The notes under the pieces were generated by a model. That model was not told the origin of the DNA. It saw only the letters and a program-made list of their open reading frames with translations, and did no database searches. This document shows positions 15,520-19,525 of a DNA stretch of 19,525 bases, in pieces. Numbering within the stretch: the first letter of the stretch is position 1; each line of letters opens with the position of its first letter. The position numbers and the translations under genes are program-made. Origin of the DNA: Alistipes sp. (GTDB taxonomy: Bacteria > Bacteroidota > Bacteroidia > Bacteroidales > Rikenellaceae); the NCBI GenBank assembly GCA_017628595.1, contig JAGBYV010000136.1:1-19525 (forward strand). Reading direction: 5' to 3'.

Positions 15520-16977
15520 ATGGATAAGAATTTGGCAGGTTTGAAGCCTGCACTTGTTTGGAAGCACTTTGCTGAGATTTGTAATATTCCCCATCCGTCG
15601 GGCAGCGAGGATAAGATTCGCCAGTATCTGGTTGATTTCGCTGCTCAGAAGGGTATCGAGCACAAGGTCGATGAGGCCGGTAACGTATATATGTCAAAGC
15701 CTGCAACCCCAGGTTATGAGGATCGCAAGGGTATTGTCATCCAGGCTCATATGGATATGGTGCCGCAGAAGAATAACGACAAGGAGTTCGATTTCATCAA
15801 CGATCCTATCGAGGCCTATATCGATGGCGAGTGGGTGACGGCTAACGGCACAACGCTCGGTGCAGACAACGGTATCGGCGTTGCGGCTATTCTGGCAGTT
15901 ATGGAGGATGACTCGATTGAGCATGGTCCTATCGAGGGTCTTATCACCGCAACCGAGGAGACCGGTATGGATGGTGCCTTCGGCTTGAAGGGTGGACTGT
16001 TGAAGGGCGATATCCTCTTGAACCTCGACTCGGAGACCGAGGGCGAGCTGTATGTAGGTTGCGCCGGTGGTATGGATGCCAATGTTACATTGCCCTACGA
16101 GGCTGTAGCAGCACCCGAGGGTAAGGCTTTGACCCTTTCGGTTAAGGGCTGTAAGGGTGGTCACTCAGGTATTCAGATCATTTGCCAGCGTGCCAACGCC
16201 AATAAGCTATTGTTCCGTCTGCTGCGTCTTATCGCAAAGGAGTGCGATATGGCTCTCTGCTCGGTCGATGGCGGCGGTCTGCGTAACGCAATTCCCCGCG
16301 AGGCTACGGCTACAATCATCGTTTCAGCTGATGCCGAGGCAAAGGTTATGGCCATGGTTGAGGCATTCGAGAAGATGGTTATTGCTGAGTTCACCGATAT
16401 CGAGGACTCTATCTCAATCAAGGCCGAGGCTACGGCTGCTCCCGCGGAGGTTATGCCCAAGTGCGCTGCCGAGCGCCTGATGGCTGCCGTTGTGGCTTGC
16501 CCCGATGGTGTAGCAAAGATGTCGGTAGCTATGGAGGGTCTGGTGCAGACCTCTAATAACCTGGCGCGTGTGGTATCGGACGGTAAGCAGGTTAAGATGC
16601 AGTCGCTTATGCGCTCATCATCTCGTTCGGAGAAGGAGGCGCTGGGTGATTCGATCAAGGCTGTCTTTGAGCTGGCTGGTGCCGAGGTGGAGCTCTCTGG
16701 CTCGTACGATGGCTGGAATCCCAATATGAAGTCGCCCATCCTGAAGGCTATGCTTGAGTCGTATGAGGCTCTCTATGGCAAGTCGCCCGCAGTGATGGCT
16801 ATCCACGCAGGTCTGGAGTGTGGTATCATCGGTACGAACTATCCCGAGATGGATATGATCTCGTTTGGTCCTACAATCTGCTATCCCCACTCACCCGATG
16901 AGAAGGTTGAGATCGCGTCGGTAGAGAAGTTCTACGACTTCCTGCTCCACACACTGAAGAATGCTCCTAAAAAATAG
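15520..16977 (+). CDS. pepD: Aminoacyl-histidine dipeptidase (M20C)
   Basis: A 485-residue cytosolic metallodipeptidase that cleaves Xaa-His dipeptides such as carnosine. The M20 two-zinc site is intact: His77 and Asp79 (QAHMDMV), Asp116 (LGADNGIG), catalytic Glu146 and zinc ligand Glu147 (ATEETG), Asp170 (LNLDSE) and a C-terminal His in AIHAGLECG. The lid/dimerisation domain lies in the middle (about 205-385). It starts 21 bases after the phoH-like gene and ends six bases before the lipid kinase gene. Confidence 0.95.
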   Translation: MDKNLAGLKPALVWKHFAEICNIPHPSGSEDKIRQYLVDFAAQKGIEHKVDEAGNVYMSKPATPGYEDRKGIVIQAHMDMVPQKNNDKEFDFINDPIEAYIDGEWVTANGTTLGADNGIGVAAILAVMEDDSIEHGPIEGLITATEETGMDGAFGLKGGLLKGDILLNLDSETEGELYVGCAGGMDANVTLPYEAVAAPEGKALTLSVKGCKGGHSGIQIICQRANANKLLFRLLRLIAKECDMALCSVDGGGLRNAIPREATATIIVSADAEAKVMAMVEAFEKMVIAEFTDIEDSISIKAEATAAPAEVMPKCAAERLMAAVVACPDGVAKMSVAMEGLVQTSNNLARVVSDGKQVKMQSLMRSSSRSEKEALGDSIKAVFELAGAEVELSGSYDGWNPNMKSPILKAMLESYEALYGKSPAVMAIHAGLECGIIGTNYPEMDMISFGPTICYPHSPDEKVEIASVEKFYDFLLHTLKNAPKK

Positions 16978-16983
16978 TGCCTA

Positions 16984-17937
16984 ATGCAGGCTGAATTAAT
17001 TGATAAATGGTATGTAATCGTCAATCCCGTGGCTGGCTTTGGCCGCGGGCTTGTCGATTTGCCCCATATCACAAAGCTTATCCGCGACAACGAGATCCCG
17101 CACGAGCTGGTCTTTTCGCAGCATAAGCACCACGTTACGGAACTTACAGTGCAGGCTGTAAATGAGGGCTATCGTCGCATCATCGTCATCGGTGGCGACG
17201 GCACGCTACACGAGGTTGTCAATGGCCTTTTCATTCAGCAGACCACACCCATCGAGGAGGTTACCGTGGCGGTTATCCCCGTGGGTACGGGCAACGACTG
17301 GATTCGTATGTATGGCATCCCGACACACTACTCGGAGGCCATTCGCGCTATTCGCGAGGGACACACTCTGCTACAGGATGTGGGCGAGGTGCACTACGAG
17401 GAGTCGCAGTATGCGCAGGTGCGCTACATGGCCAATGTCGCCGGAGCGGGCTTCGATCCCACGGTGACAAAACTTTATGAACACTATAAGGCCAAGGGCC
17501 GTCGTGGCCGTCATCTCTATGCCGAGGGTAGTGTGCGCAGTTTCTTCCGCTACCACTCTACGGGAGTGAAGGTGTGGATCGATGGCGAACTGGTACATAA
17601 GGATCTTCTGTTCAGTGCAGCTATCGGTATTGGTAAGTACAATGGTGGCGGTACGCAGCAGTTGCCCCTTGCTATTGCCGATGATGGATTGTTCGACCTT
17701 ACGCTCTATCGCCCTATGCACTGGTGGCAGATTCTCTTCCGTCTGCGCCGACTCTTCAATGGCGATATTTATAGTATCGGCCACGTCAAGCACTATCGTG
17801 GTAGCCATATCCGCATCGAATCCACGCCCGATATCATGGTCGAGGTCGATGGCGAGTTGCTGGGCGGCACACCGCTCGAATTTAAGATTCATCCACGATG
17901 CGTGAGGGTGATCGTCAATAAGGAATATTTCGAATAA
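16984..17937 (+). CDS. Diacylglycerol/lipid kinase family protein
   Basis: 317 residues of the DagK/YegS/DgkB family. The N-terminal catalytic domain has VNPVAGFGRG (13-22), the nucleotide-binding GGDGTLHEVVNG (70-81) and IPVGTGND (98-105). The C-terminal half is the beta-rich lid with a second conserved stretch around GGGTQQLPLA. It phosphorylates a lipid such as diacylglycerol, a sphingoid base or undecaprenol; the substrate cannot be told from sequence, and sphingolipid-like substrates are plausible in Bacteroidales. It is the last gene of the plus-strand cluster. Confidence 0.92.
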   Translation: MQAELIDKWYVIVNPVAGFGRGLVDLPHITKLIRDNEIPHELVFSQHKHHVTELTVQAVNEGYRRIIVIGGDGTLHEVVNGLFIQQTTPIEEVTVAVIPVGTGNDWIRMYGIPTHYSEAIRAIREGHTLLQDVGEVHYEESQYAQVRYMANVAGAGFDPTVTKLYEHYKAKGRRGRHLYAEGSVRSFFRYHSTGVKVWIDGELVHKDLLFSAAIGIGKYNGGGTQQLPLAIADDGLFDLTLYRPMHWWQILFRLRRLFNGDIYSIGHVKHYRGSHIRIESTPDIMVEVDGELLGGTPLEFKIHPRCVRVIVNKEYFE

Positions 17938-17944
17938 CGCGTAT

Positions 17945-17974
17945 GGGGCTGCCGATAGGTAATCGGGCAGCCCC
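17945..17974. terminator. Strong hairpin after the lipid kinase gene
   Basis: GGGGCTGCCGAT (17945-17956) pairs with ATCGGGCAGCCCC (17962-17974) with one bulged base and a short loop. There is no T-run on either side, so termination is inferred from position, between convergent genes, and stability. Confidence 0.55.
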
Positions 17975-18010
17975 TGCTGTTGTTAGGAAAAAGGTATATT
18001 ACATGAGTTG

Positions 18011-18586
18011 TTATGGTGCGGGTGTGATATCCACCTCCTCAACCTCTATGACCCACTCGAAGAGTTCGTTGGCACACTGTGCCTGCAACTCTGTGATCTT
18101 CGATGAGGCTGTGGTGTCGGTGGCAATAGCCAGCAGGAATGTCTCTACCGTGGGGAATGTGTTGTCGACCTTCTGCGCCAGACAACGGTAGAAGTCGCGC
18201 TGCTGCTCGTGCGACAGACGGTCGGGGAGTATGCCCTCGCTCACCAGGTAGCGGTAGGGGAAGATGTGGCGCATGTTGTGAGCATCGGCATTGAGCTCGT
18301 CAACGATGGCCGTCAGCACAAACATATCGACCGTATCCTGCGCACCGTCCATCTCGATGAAGGAGGTATATACAGGATATACAGCCTCGATGTCGCCCGT
18401 CACGCTGTCGGTGAAGATCAGAAACTCGGGGTCGGTCAGATCCTGCAGGTATATCATATCACGATATTGGCGCAGGTTTTCGCGCATGGCTTTTTTCTGT
18501 TCGTGGTTCCACTTTGCCTTCTGTGAGCAGCCGGTGATAGATGCAAAGGCAAGCAGGATTGAGAGTGAGAGTAGAATTTTTTTCAT
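18011..18586 (-). CDS. Lipoprotein of unknown function
   Basis: 191 residues. A clear lipoprotein signal peptide (MKKILLSLS start, lipobox ITGC, Cys20) leads to a mostly helical, acidic domain with no motif I recognise. Repeated acidic or amphipathic stretches (VDMFVLTAIVDELNADAH, YRCLAQKVDNTFPTVETF) suggest a small helical periplasmic protein. Codon use matches the Bacteroidales part of the window. It is isolated, convergent with the lipid kinase gene. Confidence 0.75.
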   Translation of the reverse strand: MKKILLSLSILLAFASITGCSQKAKWNHEQKKAMRENLRQYRDMIYLQDLTDPEFLIFTDSVTGDIEAVYPVYTSFIEMDGAQDTVDMFVLTAIVDELNADAHNMRHIFPYRYLVSEGILPDRLSHEQQRDFYRCLAQKVDNTFPTVETFLLAIATDTTASSKITELQAQCANELFEWVIEVEEVDITPAP

Positions 18587-18765
18587 ATTGCAACTTTTTT
18601 TGAATAATTCTTCCCTCTCAGGAGCAAGAGATGTGCCAAAAAAGTTACCTTTGTTCTAAAACCCCGTAAGTGGGATATTATTGCCCTTGGAGAGCATCAG
18701 AATATCGGATTCGAACACCGGAAATTATTTTTCGGTGAAGCGGGAATACCTATGAAAATAAATAT
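18587..18765. other. Gap with composition break
   Basis: The left part is Bacteroidales-like and holds a plus-strand -7 element. From about 18,660 the character changes and no gene of either type is complete. CACCG (18718-18722) and CGGTG (18733-18737) can pair around a 10-base loop. I see no direct repeats, integrase or attachment site. Confidence 0.4.
18646..18653 (+). promoter_or_regulatory. Orphan Bacteroidetes -7 element
   Basis: TACCTTTG matches TAnnTTTG and points right, but no plus-strand gene follows before the convergent partial parB. This suggests that the gene it served is missing here. Confidence 0.4.
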
Positions 18766-18779
18766 TCATCTATTCCCGC
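18740..18779 (-). terminator. Hairpin overlapping the parB stop
   Basis: GCGGGAATA (18740-18748) and TATTCCCGC (18771-18779) are a perfect nine-base inverted repeat, with an inner ATGAA/TTCAT extension. The parB stop codon (18766-18768) lies inside it. There is no clear T-run after it on the minus strand. Confidence 0.5.
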
Positions 18780-19525
18780 AACCGTTTTTTAAGGTGAGTA
18801 ATGCGGTCAGCAGATGATTCAAGTCTTCCTGGCCGTAGAACTCCAGCTCAAAGCGGCCTTTGCGCTTGCCGTTGATGATCTTAACACCACGACCCAAGTG
18901 CTTGGAAAGCTGCTTTTCGCACTCAGAAACATAGTTCACAGCCAAAGTGACAGGTTTCTCGGGAGCGGGCTTCTTGGAAAGATTCTTGCAAAGCAGTTCA
19001 GTCTGCCGCACAGAAAGATCCAAAGCGACAATTTTCTGCATGGTTTGCAGCTGCTGCTTCTCGGATTTCACGGACAACAGCGCCCGGGCATGACCTGCAC
19101 TGATCGCACCATCCCGGAGTTTTTCCAGGATCGCCTCAGGCAGATTCAGCAGACGCAGAGCGTTTGCCACGGCCGGACGGGATTTTCCAACCTGCTTGGC
19201 GGTATCATCCTGGGTCAGACCAAAATCCTCCATCAGCGATCGATAACCCAGCGCTTCTTCCACGGGATTCAGGTCCTGACGCTGCAAATTTTCAATCAGC
19301 GCCAGCTCCATGGCTTTTTTATCATCGGCTTCCACGATAATGGCAGGAACTTCACTAAGATTTGCCATACGGGCGGCACGCCAACGGCGCTCACCGGCAA
19401 TGATTTGATAGTAACCGGAGGAAAGTTCCCGGACGGTTAGGGGCTGGATAATACCATGGATAGACATGGATTCGCTCAGCGCATGCAGCTCTTCCTCGTC
19501 GAAATCACGGCGGGGCTGATCGGGG
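18766..19525 (-). CDS. parB: ParB chromosome-partitioning protein, 5' end outside the window
   Basis: The open frame continues through the window edge. The first readable residues are PDQPRRDFDEEELHALSESM, followed by the ParB/Srx CTPase domain with GERRWRAARM and ENLQRQDLNPVEEA, then a KorB-like helix-turn-helix (LTQDDTAKQVGKSRPAVANALRLLNLP, GAISAGHARALLS) and a C-terminal dimerisation tail. Only the first few residues are missing. ParB loads on parS sites and slides as a CTP-dependent clamp to organise the origin region. The Met at 19467 is internal, not the start. The sequence looks Clostridia-like (Oscillospiraceae type) rather than Bacteroidales. Glu uses GAA about as often as GAG and Ser is often TCC, unlike the rest of the window. 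Confidence 0.9.
   Translation of the reverse strand, partial: PDQPRRDFDEEELHALSESMSIHGIIQPLTVRELSSGYYQIIAGERRWRAARMANLSEVPAIIVEADDKKAMELALIENLQRQDLNPVEEALGYRSLMEDFGLTQDDTAKQVGKSRPAVANALRLLNLPEAILEKLRDGAISAGHARALLSVKSEKQQLQTMQKIVALDLSVRQTELLCKNLSKKPAPEKPVTLAVNYVSECEKQLSKHLGRGVKIINGKRKGRFELEFYGQEDLNHLLTALLTLKNGCGNR

Noticed and set aside
18690..18730. tRNA-like GATTCGAAC stretch near the composition break, a possible tRNA fragment or attachment site
   Set aside because: The flanking bases do not form a five-pair T-stem on either strand and no acceptor or anticodon arm can be placed.
1..19525. CRISPR arrays, insertion sequences, integrases or prophage genes
   Set aside because: No regularly spaced repeats, transposase or phage motifs were seen in any frame.

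Overview
The window looks like a chromosomal contig from a gut-type Bacteroidales, most likely in or near Alistipes; the genus is tentative. The evidence is repeated TAnnTTTG promoter elements (several with TTTG 19-20 bases upstream), almost no Shine-Dalgarno sequences, strong GAG/AAG codon preference, many lipoprotein signals, System II cytochrome c biogenesis, and typical Bacteroidales families (DUF3784, solo HsdR_N, PorT-like barrel, WbuC cupin). The last ~0.8 kb (about 18,660-19,525) does not fit. It carries a Clostridia-like parB with different codon use next to an orphan Bacteroidetes-type promoter, so it is either a chimeric assembly join or a transferred segment.

Layout. 1-3,000: a glycerophosphodiesterase-like lipoprotein (minus) diverges from a LytS-type histidine kinase and LytTR response regulator pair (plus). 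2,967-4,812: a solo HsdR_N nuclease-domain protein (minus) diverges from a short, degenerate family-2 glycoside hydrolase-like secreted protein. 4,850-5,434: a complete tRNA-Lys(CUU) unit with promoter and terminator, then a DUF3784 membrane protein with its own promoter and terminator. 5,498-12,175: a strong promoter drives the most interesting block. It holds a membrane tetraheme NapC/NrfH-type cytochrome fused to a SUMF1-like domain, an exported Gfo/Idh/MocA oxidoreductase, a WbuC-type cupin, an exported xylose-isomerase-like TIM-barrel protein, and ResB and CcsA of cytochrome c maturation. 12,210-12,397: a 136-base nested palindrome and a bidirectional terminator. 12,418-13,722: der (minus). 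13,879-17,937: an outer-membrane barrel, phoH-like ATPase, pepD and a diacylglycerol-kinase-family lipid kinase, closely packed on plus. 18,011-18,586: an unknown lipoprotein (minus). 18,766-19,525: partial parB (minus).

How the genes may work together. In the 5.5-12.2 kb block, ResB/CcsA would attach heme to the tetraheme cytochrome outside the inner membrane. The oxidoreductase and the isomerase-like protein both have RK-type Tat-like signal peptides with a lipobox. The block could therefore be a membrane-anchored, quinone-linked route for redox chemistry on sugars outside the cytoplasm. It resembles the common nrfHA-ccs arrangement with nitrite reductase NrfA replaced by sugar-type enzymes. 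This functional reading is inference. The gene content, heme motifs, signal peptides and the fusion are read directly from the sequence.
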